Positions 49,387-58,113 of a DNA stretch of 64,000 nucleotides are shown here, one piece after another. Below the pieces are notes generated by a model. The model searched no databases, was not told where the DNA came from, and saw nothing but the letters and a program-made list of their open reading frames with translations. A program made the translations under genes and the position numbers. The DNA is from Bog-113 sp963752695 (GTDB lineage Bacteria; Acidobacteriota; Terriglobia; Bryobacterales; Bryobacteraceae): the NCBI GenBank assembly GCA_963752695.1, contig CAVVZB010000002.1:1364001-1428000 (forward strand), written 5' to 3'. Every line of letters begins with the position of its first letter. The stretch's first letter is position 1.

Positions 49387-50657
49387 AAGGCGGCGACTTT
49401 TCGTTGTACCACCAGGAAATAGACGGCGACGATGGCGAGCAGTAAGCCGTTGGCGCCGACGACCCAGGGAGCGGAGTAGAACTGGACGAGGTAGCCGGTT
49501 GTGAGACTACCGATCGGCATGCCACCCCGAAAGGCGACGTTGTAGACGCTCATCACGCGCCCGCGCATTTCGTTGGCGGTAATCAACTGGACGAGCGAAC
49601 TGATCATGGAGAATCCGACCATAATCATGGCGCCACAGAGGAAGACCAGGACACAAGTCAGATAAAGATTGCGGGAAGCAGAGAAGCCGGTGATGCAGAC
49701 TCCAAGCGCGGCCAGACCGCCCAGCGCTAGCAAGCCTTTGCTTTTGATGTTGCCGAGGGCAGCCACGGTAAGCGCGCCGACAACGGAGCCCACACCCGAA
49801 GTAGAGAGCAGAAGCGTGTAGACCTGGGGGCCACCTTGAAAGACGTCTTTCGCGAAGACCGGGAAAAACGTCAGCATGGGGAACGCGAACAGGGTCATGC
49901 AGAAGGCGAGTGCAATGAGTCCAAGCATCGTTCCCTGATTGCGGATGAAGCCGAACCCTTCCTTCATGCTGGTCAGGATGGAGACGGTATGAGTGGACGG
50001 GCTGAATTCGATCTTGAGTAGGAGCAGAGAAATGACTACGGCGATGAAGGAAAGCCCGTTAAGCCCGAAGCACCAGGACGCGCCGAAGTTGGTGAGCGCG
50101 ATGCCGCCCAACACCGGGCCGACAACGCGGGCCAGATTGAACTGAATGGAATTGAGTGCAATGGCGTTGGGCAGGTCTTCTTTCGAAACCAGGCTGGGGA
50201 CTAGGGCTTGATAGGCGGGGCCGCCGAAGGCCTGGGCGGTGCCGACCACGAACGACAGCGCGAGGATGTGCCAGACGCGGATATATCCGGTGGCGATGAG
50301 GATGGTGAGGAGAAACGCCGAAGACATCTGGACGTATTGAGAAGCCAGCAGCAGGCGGCGGCGATCCATGCGATCGGCGATGACGCCCCCGACAAGCGAG
50401 AACAGAATGATCGGTAGCTGGCCGAGAAACGCGTCGAGCCCCAGCATGAAGGGAGACTTCGACATATCGAAGACCAGCCAGCTCTGGGCGACCTGCTGCA
50501 TCCAGGTGCCGATGCTGGAGGTACACGCGCCGAACCACAGCAGGCGATAGTTGGGGTAGGAGAACGCTTTGAAGATCCGGCGGAGCACGATGGGAGGGGA
50601 GTTTCTATGGAAGCGGTTTTTCGCGTTCGATGAGATGAAGGAAGTTGCCGTCGCCAT
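49383..50657 (-). CDS. MFS transporter (MFS_3/enterobactin-exporter-like)
   Basis: A 12-helix major-facilitator protein. The N-terminus FSYPNYRLLWFGACTSSIGTWMQQVAQ matches the MFS_3 subfamily, and the conserved loop 2-3 motif is GGVIADRMDRRRLLL. The last helices read ANGLLLAIVAVYFLV. This group exports siderophores or drugs. The start is unclear: ATG 50657 (shown) lies 53 bases inside the upstream VOC gene, whereas GTG 50588 would follow that gene's stop and still keep the first helix. Neither has a clear ribosome-binding site. The stop overlaps the TPR start. Confidence 0.82.
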   Translation of the reverse strand: MATATSFISSNAKNRFHRNSPPIVLRRIFKAFSYPNYRLLWFGACTSSIGTWMQQVAQSWLVFDMSKSPFMLGLDAFLGQLPIILFSLVGGVIADRMDRRRLLLASQYVQMSSAFLLTILIATGYIRVWHILALSFVVGTAQAFGGPAYQALVPSLVSKEDLPNAIALNSIQFNLARVVGPVLGGIALTNFGASWCFGLNGLSFIAVVISLLLLKIEFSPSTHTVSILTSMKEGFGFIRNQGTMLGLIALAFCMTLFAFPMLTFFPVFAKDVFQGGPQVYTLLLSTSGVGSVVGALTVAALGNIKSKGLLALGGLAALGVCITGFSASRNLYLTCVLVFLCGAMIMVGFSMISSLVQLITANEMRGRVMSVYNVAFRGGMPIGSLTTGYLVQFYSAPWVVGANGLLLAIVAVYFLVVQRKVAAL

Positions 50658-50979
50658 CTTCAAAGAAAACCAGGCGATTGCCCTGCGAGGTGGCGGGCTC
50701 GGTCAGGAACCGGACGTTTTTCGATTGCAGGTGCGCGAAAGCCTGGTCGAAGTCATCCACTGCTATTGCCAGATGCCGAATACCCGGAGTCTTGAAGACC
50801 GCTTTGGAAGCCTCGCCTTCGCCCGGGATAATTTCCAACAGGCTGCCATTGGGCGCTCTTACAAAGTAATTGCCGTTGTACTCGAAGTTGATACGAAATT
50901 GAAGGTGATCGACATACCAGGCGGCAAGTTGAGCAGGATTCGGAGACGCGATAGCGGTATGTTCCAAACCTTTGAACAT
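50605..50979 (-). CDS. VOC-family protein (second)
   Basis: A 124-residue vicinal-oxygen-chelate protein: GLEHTAIASPNPAQLAAWYV then FRAPNGSLLEIIP for the first module and IRHLAIAVDDFDQAFAHLQS then FFEDGDGNFLHLIER for the second, with metal-ligand His and Glu in the expected places. ATG 50979 is taken as start; the frame extends to 51042. The gene precedes, and probably overlaps, the MFS transporter gene, which suggests a joint role in resistance to or handling of a small molecule. This is inferred. Confidence 0.78.
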   Translation of the reverse strand: MFKGLEHTAIASPNPAQLAAWYVDHLQFRINFEYNGNYFVRAPNGSLLEIIPGEGEASKAVFKTPGIRHLAIAVDDFDQAFAHLQSKNVRFLTEPATSQGNRLVFFEDGDGNFLHLIEREKPLP

Positions 50980-51110
50980 TAAGGTCAGTGTATCAGCATG
51001 CACGCATGGCAGCGCAACGGAAGGAAGGCGTCGCGCATCCAAGGAACAGCCACCTTTTCGTATACTAAGGAGAATCGTATTTTGCTTGAAATGAAGGGTT
51101 TACCAGCATA

Positions 51111-51767
51111 GTGGGGCTGTTTTCAATCCGTGTGTCGCGGGTAGCGCTGGCCGTATTCAGCAGTGCGCTGGCTGTTGCCGGGACCTTGGACGACGCGCGG
51201 ATCTCCTATCAGCATGCGAACTACGCGGCCGTGGTGAGCGCACTTAACGGAGCGCACGACTTTCCGTCTCTGCTGCTCCAGGGGCAGAGCTACGTGATGC
51301 TGGCCGACTACAAGCAGGCAATCGCGGTGCTGGATGAGGCCGTCGGGCTGCAGCCTGGGAGCTCGGACGCGCATTTATGGCTAGGGCGAGCCTATGGGCG
51401 GCGAGCCGAAAAAGCCTTTGCGACTGCGGCGATGGGATACGCGGGCAAGGCGCGCGAGAATTTCGAGAAGGCAGTGGAGTTGAATCCGAAAAACTGGGAC
51501 GCTCTGGACGATTTGTTCCAGTATTATCTGGAAGCGCCGGGATTTCTGGGCGGCGGACTGGATAAGGCGGCGAAACTGATTGAGCAGATCGGCCAGCATG
51601 ACCCGGCTGAGGCAGCTGCTGACCGAGGCCGCATCGCCGAGCGTAAGAAAGACTATCCAGCTGCCGAGGCGGAATACCGGAAAGCGGTGGAGCTCGCGCC
51701 GAATCAGCCGCGGCGAGTCGCGGAGCTTGCGCGGTTCCAGGCGAAGCGGAAGGCGGCCGGGAATTAA
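51111..51767 (+). CDS. Exported TPR protein (paralogue of 48667-49386)
   Basis: A 218-residue protein starting at GTG 51111, with a signal peptide (VSRVALAVFSSALAVAG) and TPR units (AIAVLDEAVGLQPGSSDAHL, ARENFEKAVELNPKNWDALD, AEAEYRKAVELAPNQPRRVA). The segment YLEAPGFLGGGLDKAAKLIE parallels the other TPR protein. It lies three bases before the MacB-type permease gene and so heads the plus-strand envelope operon. Binding partners are unknown; a role in the export machinery downstream is conceivable from position only. Confidence 0.75.
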   Translation: MGLFSIRVSRVALAVFSSALAVAGTLDDARISYQHANYAAVVSALNGAHDFPSLLLQGQSYVMLADYKQAIAVLDEAVGLQPGSSDAHLWLGRAYGRRAEKAFATAAMGYAGKARENFEKAVELNPKNWDALDDLFQYYLEAPGFLGGGLDKAAKLIEQIGQHDPAEAAADRGRIAERKKDYPAAEAEYRKAVELAPNQPRRVAELARFQAKRKAAGN

Positions 51768-51770
51768 CCG

Positions 51771-52979
51771 ATGATCTGGACCGAATCTCTGGGTTTCAGC
51801 GTGCAGGCACTGCGGGCCAATCCCATTCGATCGTTTCTGACCGGTCTCGGCATGGTGATCGGGACGGCGTCGGTGATTCTGGTGGTGACCATTTCATTGA
51901 CCAGCCAGGAATACATCATCAATCAGATTGAGGCGGTCGGTTCGAACATGCTGTATGCCTCGTTCGAAGTGGGCAATAAGCAGGCCGATCCGGATGTCAA
52001 CGCCGACTTCATCAAGTTTGCCGATGTTCGTGCGGTGCGGGACCTTCTTGGCGATCGGATTGTGGCCGCTAGCGGTGTCGAAAACAACTACGACCGGATC
52101 GCAGTGAACGGGAAAGTGCAGCGCCTGCTGATTATTGGGTCAGACGAGTACTACCAGCCGGTGCGAAACCTGGTGGTAACGGCTGGCCGGTTTGTGGATG
52201 CGGGCGACGTGGAGAACCGCCAGCATGTGGCCGTACTCACGCAGAAGCTTGCCAAGCGCCTGTTCGGGGCGCAATCGGCGGCGGTCGGCCAGACGATCAA
52301 AGTGTATGGTCTGCAGTTCAATGTAATTGGGACGTTCCGGGAGAAGCAGGATAGCTTCGGGCAGTCGGAACTGAACGACGAGACGGTGGTGATTCCGATC
52401 TCGGTACAGAAGCTGTTTACCGCCGTGGAGCGGATCGATCCGCTGTATGTCCAAGCCAAACGCGCCGACGATGTCGTGGCATTAACAGGTTTGGTGAAGA
52501 GCATTCTGGAGAGCCGGCATCGGGAAGGCGCAAATTACAAGGTTGAGAACCTTGTGGGCATTCTGAACGCAGCCAAGCAGATTGGGGTCGCACTGCGGAT
52601 GGTGTTGATTCTAGTGTCGGCGATTGCGCTGGTGATTTCGGGCATCGGAATCATGAACATCATGCTGGTAACAGTGACGGAGCGGACGCGCGAGATCGGG
52701 CTCCGGATGGCGGTGGGCGCTTCACGCAAAGAGATTCTGTCGCAGTTTCTAACCGAGGCTATCTTGATCAGCGTGGGCGGTGGAGGCGTTGGCATATTAG
52801 TCGGAATCGCGGTGCCACTGGCGGTAAATCTTCTTGCCGACAATGTGCAGATTCCGATTTCCTGGATCTCAATCGTGATCGCCTTTAGCGTGTCCTGCGC
52901 GGTGGGGCTGGTATTTGGAATGTTGCCAGCGAATCGTGCATCGCAGCTCAATCCGACCGAGGCGCTGCGGTACGAGTAG
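51771..52979 (+). CDS. MacB/FtsX-type ABC transporter permease
   Basis: A 402-residue inner-membrane protein with the four-helix MacB layout: one helix at the N-terminus (FLTGLGMVIGTASVILVVTI), a large periplasmic domain (about 50-270) and three helices at the end (LVSAIALVISGIGIMNIMLV and two more), with TERTREIGLRMAVGASRKEI as the cytoplasmic coupling loop. Members use ATP hydrolysis to move substrates across the periplasm mechanically. No cognate MacB ATPase is adjacent; LptB downstream belongs to another system. It lies three bases before the lptC-lptA gene. Confidence 0.85.
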   Translation: MIWTESLGFSVQALRANPIRSFLTGLGMVIGTASVILVVTISLTSQEYIINQIEAVGSNMLYASFEVGNKQADPDVNADFIKFADVRAVRDLLGDRIVAASGVENNYDRIAVNGKVQRLLIIGSDEYYQPVRNLVVTAGRFVDAGDVENRQHVAVLTQKLAKRLFGAQSAAVGQTIKVYGLQFNVIGTFREKQDSFGQSELNDETVVIPISVQKLFTAVERIDPLYVQAKRADDVVALTGLVKSILESRHREGANYKVENLVGILNAAKQIGVALRMVLILVSAIALVISGIGIMNIMLVTVTERTREIGLRMAVGASRKEILSQFLTEAILISVGGGGVGILVGIAVPLAVNLLADNVQIPISWISIVIAFSVSCAVGLVFGMLPANRASQLNPTEALRYE

Positions 52980-52982
52980 GCG

Positions 52983-55355
52983 ATGAAGGGCACCCGCTGG
53001 ATTCTGTTACTGGCAATGGCCGTGATTGTGGGTGGTTCGGCCTACTTTTACGTTCTGGAAAAGCGCTTTGCGCGGGAACATCGGACGGAACGGCCTGCCA
53101 TGCTTCCGCCGGATACGAATTCCAACGCAATCGATTACGAATGGGCGCAAAGCTCGGGCGGGTTCGCAAGCGTGCAGGTGAAAGCGAAGACGTTCCGGCA
53201 AGTTGGAGATACTCCGAACTTCGAGCTGGGCGGGCTGGAATTGCGATTGACGCAAAAAGACCACGCGCATTATGACCTGATTAAGAGCTCGAGCGCGAAG
53301 TTCAACAAATCCGAGGGGCGCATGTACGCGGATGGCGTGGTGGAAATTACTCTGGATGTGCCGATCGAGGGTAAGGCGCTTCACCCGCTGACTTCGATCA
53401 AAACGTCGGGTGTGAATTTCGATAGTAAGAGCGGCAAGGCGACCACCGACCGCGCGACGGAATTTACCTTCGCCAATGGAGACGGAAAGTGCACGGGAGC
53501 GACTTACGATCCGACGTCGCACGAACTACATCTGCTGGGCAATCCGGCGATGAACATGCGCGGCACCGGGCCGAATAGCAAGCCGATGCAGGTGCAGGGC
53601 GGCGAGATCACCTACAAAGAGACGGGCGCGTTGGTGTATCTTGCTCCGTGGTCGCGGATGATTCGGGCGGAGACGACGATTGACGCGGGGCCAAGCGTGG
53701 TGAAGCTGAAGGATGGCAGAGTGGACGCGATCGACGCGGAACAGGCGCACGGGGTGGATCGCTTCCCGAAGCGTGAGTTGCGTTACGCCGCCGATCACCT
53801 GCATGTGACGTATGACGACGATGGTGAGATCAGCCAAATTGCCGGCGCCGGAAACGCGCGGATGCATGAGGAGAGCGAAGGATCGGTAACGAACACGCGA
53901 TCGGATACCGCCGAACTGAACTTCACGCATAACAGTGGGGAATCGGTGTTGCAGCATGTGGTGGCCAACGGGGACGCAGTGGCGGAGTCGAGCCCGGCGC
54001 CAGATAAGAACGGGAAAAAGGCTGAATCGCGCACGCTTAAGAGCAGCACGATAGAGGTCAAGATGCGCCCGGATGGACGCGAGATCGACCAGATCCGGAC
54101 GCCCGGCGCAGGCACACTGGAGTTTACTCCGAATGCGCCCGAGCAGCATCGCCGCATTCTTAACGGCGGCCAAATGGTAATCGATTACGGAGAGAAAAAC
54201 CTGCTGAAGAGCTACGAGGCGGTGCATGTCACCACCGTGACGTTTCCGGCAGCGGATAGTAAGACGAAGAACGCCGCGCCGGGGAAGACCGCAAGCGAGC
54301 ATCTGGTGGCGGGTTTCGACGGGCGCGGGCAGCTGACCAGCATGAAACAGTGGCCAAACTTCACCTACGAGGATGGCGATCGCCGCGCGAGAGCGGTAAC
54401 GGCCACGCTGGACCAGCAGAACAACACGATGGACCTAGAGACCGGTTCCCGCATTTGGGATACGAATGGATCGACAGAAGCGGACAAGATCCATCTGATC
54501 CAAAGAACCGGCGATTACGTGGCGGATGGACACGTGTCGACGAGCCGCCTGCCGGAGCAAGATCCGAAGAAGAAACAAGCAGGCGAAATGCTGGACGGGG
54601 ACGAACCGATTCAAGGGACGGCGCCCCATATGACATCGGCGCATCGCAACAAGCTGGTGCACTACGATCGCGGGGCGGCTATCTGGCAGGGATCGGACCG
54701 CATCGAAGCCGAGTCGATCGAGATTGATCGTGATAGCCATCGCCTAACAGCGACAGGTAAGGTGACGACGCAGTTCTTGGATCAGGCCAAGGAGAAAGCC
54801 GCCGCGGTGGATTCGGACAAGGCTGCGGGTGTGAGTGTAAGCCAAGTTTCGACCAATGCTCACAACGCGCCCGATTCCCGTGGTGCACAGAGCGCGACGG
54901 CTCCGGCCTACACGGTGGTCACAAGCGAATCGATGGTATACACCGATGCGGACCGTTTGGCGCACTATAACGGGGGAGTGGAATTGAAGCGGCCGGGACT
55001 GGTCGTGAAGAGCTCTGATCTCTTAGCTTTTCTGAATCCCAAAGACACCAAGGAAGATAGCAGGCTGAACCGGGCAGTGGGGGACGGAAAGGTGGAGATC
55101 GTGGATAGCACGCCGCTCCGTCACCGGATCGGGCATGGCGACCATGGCGAGTACTACACCACCGAAGACAAAGTAGTTCTACGCGGCAATCTAGCCGATC
55201 TTTACGATTCCATCAAGAAAGACGAGAGCCACGGAGCGGAATTGACCTACTTCACCTCCGATGATAGGCTGCTGATTAAGGGTGCGCCATCGAAGATGGT
55301 CGATAGCCGCCTACACCGCAAGCCCCGCGCCAATGCCAATCCTGGAAACCGTTGA
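52983..55355 (+). CDS. LPS transport protein, LptC-LptA (OstA) fusion
   Basis: A 790-residue protein anchored by one N-terminal helix (WILLLAMAVIVGGSAYFYVL). The first part (about 50-200) has the LptC pattern (FELGGLELRLTQKDHAHYDL, then YADGVVEITLDVPIEG). Later parts have repeated OstA/LptA-like strands such as SDRIEAESIEIDRDSHRLTA and LAHYNGGVELKRPGLVVKSS, ending in a basic tail. Together they would form a continuous beta-jellyroll bridge carrying lipopolysaccharide across the periplasm. LptC and LptA are usually separate (about 190 and 180 aa). The last 23 bases overlap lptB, which supports the assignment. Confidence 0.78.
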   Translation: MKGTRWILLLAMAVIVGGSAYFYVLEKRFAREHRTERPAMLPPDTNSNAIDYEWAQSSGGFASVQVKAKTFRQVGDTPNFELGGLELRLTQKDHAHYDLIKSSSAKFNKSEGRMYADGVVEITLDVPIEGKALHPLTSIKTSGVNFDSKSGKATTDRATEFTFANGDGKCTGATYDPTSHELHLLGNPAMNMRGTGPNSKPMQVQGGEITYKETGALVYLAPWSRMIRAETTIDAGPSVVKLKDGRVDAIDAEQAHGVDRFPKRELRYAADHLHVTYDDDGEISQIAGAGNARMHEESEGSVTNTRSDTAELNFTHNSGESVLQHVVANGDAVAESSPAPDKNGKKAESRTLKSSTIEVKMRPDGREIDQIRTPGAGTLEFTPNAPEQHRRILNGGQMVIDYGEKNLLKSYEAVHVTTVTFPAADSKTKNAAPGKTASEHLVAGFDGRGQLTSMKQWPNFTYEDGDRRARAVTATLDQQNNTMDLETGSRIWDTNGSTEADKIHLIQRTGDYVADGHVSTSRLPEQDPKKKQAGEMLDGDEPIQGTAPHMTSAHRNKLVHYDRGAAIWQGSDRIEAESIEIDRDSHRLTATGKVTTQFLDQAKEKAAAVDSDKAAGVSVSQVSTNAHNAPDSRGAQSATAPAYTVVTSESMVYTDADRLAHYNGGVELKRPGLVVKSSDLLAFLNPKDTKEDSRLNRAVGDGKVEIVDSTPLRHRIGHGDHGEYYTTEDKVVLRGNLADLYDSIKKDESHGAELTYFTSDDRLLIKGAPSKMVDSRLHRKPRANANPGNR

Positions 55356-56070
55356 TCTCTCAAAGTCGTATCGGGGACGCAAGGTAGTCGACAACGTTTC
55401 CGTCGATGTCTCCGAAGGGGAGATCGTCGGCCTGCTGGGACCTAACGGAGCCGGAAAGACCACTACGTTTTACATGGTTGTGGGACTGATCAGTCCGGAT
55501 TCCGGCAAGGTTCTTCTGGACGGCATGGACCTGACGCGGATGCCGATGTATAAACGCGCCGGGAATGGAATCAGTTATCTTCCGCAGGAGCCGAGCGTTT
55601 TTCGCAAGCTCTCGGTGGAAGACAATTTGATGGCGATCCTGGAAACGCGCGGTCTATCTGGGGGCGGGCGCCGGGCGAAGATGGACGAACTGATCGCGCA
55701 ACTCGGTCTGGAGAAGGTGCGCCGAAGCAAGGGCTTCATGCTTTCGGGCGGCGAGCGGCGGCGAGTAGAGATTGCGCGGTCGTTGGTGATCGAACCGAAG
55801 TTCCTGCTTCTCGATGAACCATTTTCGGGCATTGACCCTATCCAGGTGATCGAGTTCCAGCGGATTCTGCAACAGCTAAAGAACTCCGGGATCGGGATTC
55901 TCATCACCGACCATGCCGTACAGGAGACGCTCCACGTTGTGGACCGCGGATACATTCTGGCAAGTGGGAAGGTGGTATGCCAGGGGGAACCGGAAATGTT
56001 AAGCCGCGATCCGGAAGTGCGCCGGCTATATCTGGGCGAGAATTTCGAGTTTTCGTACCGGAGGCAATAA
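55333..56070 (+). CDS. lptB: LPS export ABC transporter ATPase LptB
   Basis: Cytoplasmic ATPase that powers LPS extraction through LptFG. Walker A LLGPNGAGKTTTFYMVVGL is near residues 37-55, the LptB-specific ISYLPQEPSVFRKLSVEDN follows, the signature reads LSGGERRRVEIARSL, and Walker B FLLLDEPFSGIDP and the switch His in ITDHAVQET are present. The ATG at 55333 gives the usual 245 aa and overlaps the LptC-LptA gene by 23 bases. lptF and lptG are not in the window. Confidence 0.96.
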   Translation: MPILETVDLSKSYRGRKVVDNVSVDVSEGEIVGLLGPNGAGKTTTFYMVVGLISPDSGKVLLDGMDLTRMPMYKRAGNGISYLPQEPSVFRKLSVEDNLMAILETRGLSGGGRRAKMDELIAQLGLEKVRRSKGFMLSGGERRRVEIARSLVIEPKFLLLDEPFSGIDPIQVIEFQRILQQLKNSGIGILITDHAVQETLHVVDRGYILASGKVVCQGEPEMLSRDPEVRRLYLGENFEFSYRRQ

Positions 56071-56141
56071 GAGCTCCAATTTCCGTCGTGTGCCGTATTC
56101 CTCTTCACACGGGGATGGGATGCACACAGTTGTGCCGCGAC

Positions 56142-56147
56142 TATAAT
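56142..56147 (+). promoter_or_regulatory. -10 box close to rpoN (possible leaderless promoter)
   Basis: A perfect TATAAT lies eight bases before the rpoN ATG, and no purine-rich ribosome-binding site precedes that ATG. Transcription from this box would start within a few bases of the start codon. No good -35 is seen. An inverted repeat GCACA/TGTGC (56122-56135) sits just upstream and could be an operator. Confidence 0.4.
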
Positions 56148-56155
56148 CAAAAGTA

Positions 56156-57718
56156 ATGAGCACGCTTTCTCACAGGCTCCAGTTAAAGGTGTCGCAGAAG
56201 CAGGTGCTGACGCCCGGGCTGGTCCAGATGGTCACCGTGCTTCAGATGAACCGCCTGGAGCTGAAGGAGCTGATTAACCAGGAAATCGTCAACAATCCGG
56301 TGATCGAGGAATCAGCGGAGATGGGCGATGAGATTACTCCGGAAGAGTTGCAGCCGCTGCTTGAAGGCGAAGCCGAGCGCAATCTAGACCCCGCCGACAA
56401 GAGTCTTTTGGAAGCCATGCGGGAGGTTCCGGAACTGGAAGTTTCGGACGTGCCGGTCGAGACGGGCATCAGCGTAACAGCGGATTTTTCAGACACGCAG
56501 GTTGAGGCAGGAACGGAGACCTCAAGCGATCCATTCGATGAGATCGATTTCGGCTCGTTCTTCGACGAGTACTTGGATCCGGGGCATAAGAGCCCGGCCT
56601 CGGAGTCGGTGGAAAAGCCTTCGTTTGAGACGTTTTTATCCCAGCCTCAAACGCTTCCGGACCATTTACGTTCGCAGTTAAGCGTGACGCTGATTTCCGA
56701 TGACATGCGCGACGCGGCCGAGTCGATTATCGGGAACCTGGATGAAGATGGGTATCTGATGGCTTCGCTGGATGAGATTGCGGCGATGGGCGATCATTCG
56801 CGCGAGGACATGGAGATAGCCCTGCGCGCGGTGCAGTCTCTGGAGCCGGCGGGTGTGGGTGCGCGGGACCTTCGCGAGTGTTTACTGTTACAGCTGGAAA
56901 GCCGCAACGCGAAGAATAGCGTGGCGTGGCTCATCGTATTCAAGCATTTGCGGCTCCTGGAAACGCGTCAGTTCCGGGAACTGGCGAAAGCAATGGGAAG
57001 GCCGCAGGAACACGTGGAGATCGCGGTGAACCTGATTCGGCACTTGAACCCACGGCCAGGAATTCGTTATTCGGGACCGGGCGCCCGGTCAGTGGAGCCG
57101 GATGTCTATTTCATCAAGGATGGTGAGGATTACGTCATCCAGATGAACGATGAGGAGCTTCCGCAGCTTCGTTTGAATCGCGATTACCACCGCATGCTGG
57201 ACCGCCAGAACGGTTCGCCCAAAGAAGTTCGGGATTACGTGCGGGAGCGGTACACGTCGGCGATTCAGCTGATGAAAAATATCGAGCAGCGCAAGCAGAC
57301 CATTCTGCGAGTCTGCGACGCGATCAAACGGCGTCAAACCGACTTCCTGGCTCTTGGATTGGATTTCCTGAAGCCGATGATGATTAAGGAAGTGGCCGAA
57401 GAAGTGGGCGTGCATCCATCGACGGTGAGCCGGGCAGTAGCGAACAAGTACGCACATACGCCGCAGGGCGTGTTTGAATTGCGCTACTTCTTTTCGGAGT
57501 CTGTGCAGGGACCGAGTGGCGGCGATTTGCCGTTGCTGCTGCTCAAGCGCAAAGTGAAAAAGATGATCGAGGACGAAAACCCCCGGCGTCCACTCACCGA
57601 TGAGCAGATCACCTCTCTGCTGCAGGCCGAAGGTATTGACGTGACGCGGCGTACGGTAGCCAAGTATCGCGAAGATATGAAAATTCCCTCGACGCACCAG
57701 CGGCGCGTTCGGGAGTAA
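56156..57718 (+). CDS. rpoN: RNA polymerase sigma-54 factor
   Basis: Alternative sigma factor for -24/-12 promoters, needing AAA+ activators. Region I (LQLKVSQKQVLTPGLVQMVT, then LQMNRLELKELINQEIVNNP) is complete. An acidic region II covers about 45-150, then the core-binding domain. The HTH (MIKEVAEEVGVHPSTVSRAV) and the RpoN box RRTVAKYRE at 498-506 are present. At 520 aa it is slightly longer than usual because of region II. It sits in the common lptB-rpoN-hpf-rapZ order. No sigma-54 activator gene is in the window. Confidence 0.96.
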   Translation: MSTLSHRLQLKVSQKQVLTPGLVQMVTVLQMNRLELKELINQEIVNNPVIEESAEMGDEITPEELQPLLEGEAERNLDPADKSLLEAMREVPELEVSDVPVETGISVTADFSDTQVEAGTETSSDPFDEIDFGSFFDEYLDPGHKSPASESVEKPSFETFLSQPQTLPDHLRSQLSVTLISDDMRDAAESIIGNLDEDGYLMASLDEIAAMGDHSREDMEIALRAVQSLEPAGVGARDLRECLLLQLESRNAKNSVAWLIVFKHLRLLETRQFRELAKAMGRPQEHVEIAVNLIRHLNPRPGIRYSGPGARSVEPDVYFIKDGEDYVIQMNDEELPQLRLNRDYHRMLDRQNGSPKEVRDYVRERYTSAIQLMKNIEQRKQTILRVCDAIKRRQTDFLALGLDFLKPMMIKEVAEEVGVHPSTVSRAVANKYAHTPQGVFELRYFFSESVQGPSGGDLPLLLLKRKVKKMIEDENPRRPLTDEQITSLLQAEGIDVTRRTVAKYREDMKIPSTHQRRVRE

Positions 57719-57731
57719 ATATTGGGGACCC

Positions 57732-58103
57732 ATGAAGATTACCTTTACCGGACGGCAGGTGGATTTTCCAGCGGCGCAAATGGAGAAGATCGAGGGGCAG
57801 TTCGCTAAGCTTTCGAAGTTGCTCGATGGCGATGGTGAGCGTGGCGCGCATGTGGTGATTTCGCATGAGCGCCATTTGCATCACGCCGAGGTAACGATCA
57901 ACTATCATCATCATTCCCTTGTGGGGATTGCAACGGACGCGGATGCGTTTACGGCGCTACACGCGGCGGTGCTCAAGCTGGAGAAGCAGGCGTTGAAGGT
58001 GCGCGAGAAATGGCGCGATGGATTCCGCACGGGCGAGGGCAAGAAGAGCATTGCCAGCGGTGCGCTGTCTTCGGAAACCGACGTAGACCCGGCCGCGGTT
58101 TAG
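57732..58103 (+). CDS. hpf: Ribosome hibernation promoting factor (short HPF)
   Basis: Binds the 30S decoding region and stabilises inactive ribosomes in stationary phase. The S30AE fold is visible: MKITFTGRQVDFPAAQMEKI, HVVISHERHLHHAEVTINYH and DADAFTALHAAVLKLEKQAL. The 123-aa length corresponds to the short form that lacks the long-HPF dimerisation domain, although about 25 extra residues extend the tail. The location 13 bases after rpoN and 10 before rapZ is the usual one. Confidence 0.92.
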   Translation: MKITFTGRQVDFPAAQMEKIEGQFAKLSKLLDGDGERGAHVVISHERHLHHAEVTINYHHHSLVGIATDADAFTALHAAVLKLEKQALKVREKWRDGFRTGEGKKSIASGALSSETDVDPAAV

Positions 58104-58113
58104 AATCTCGTAG

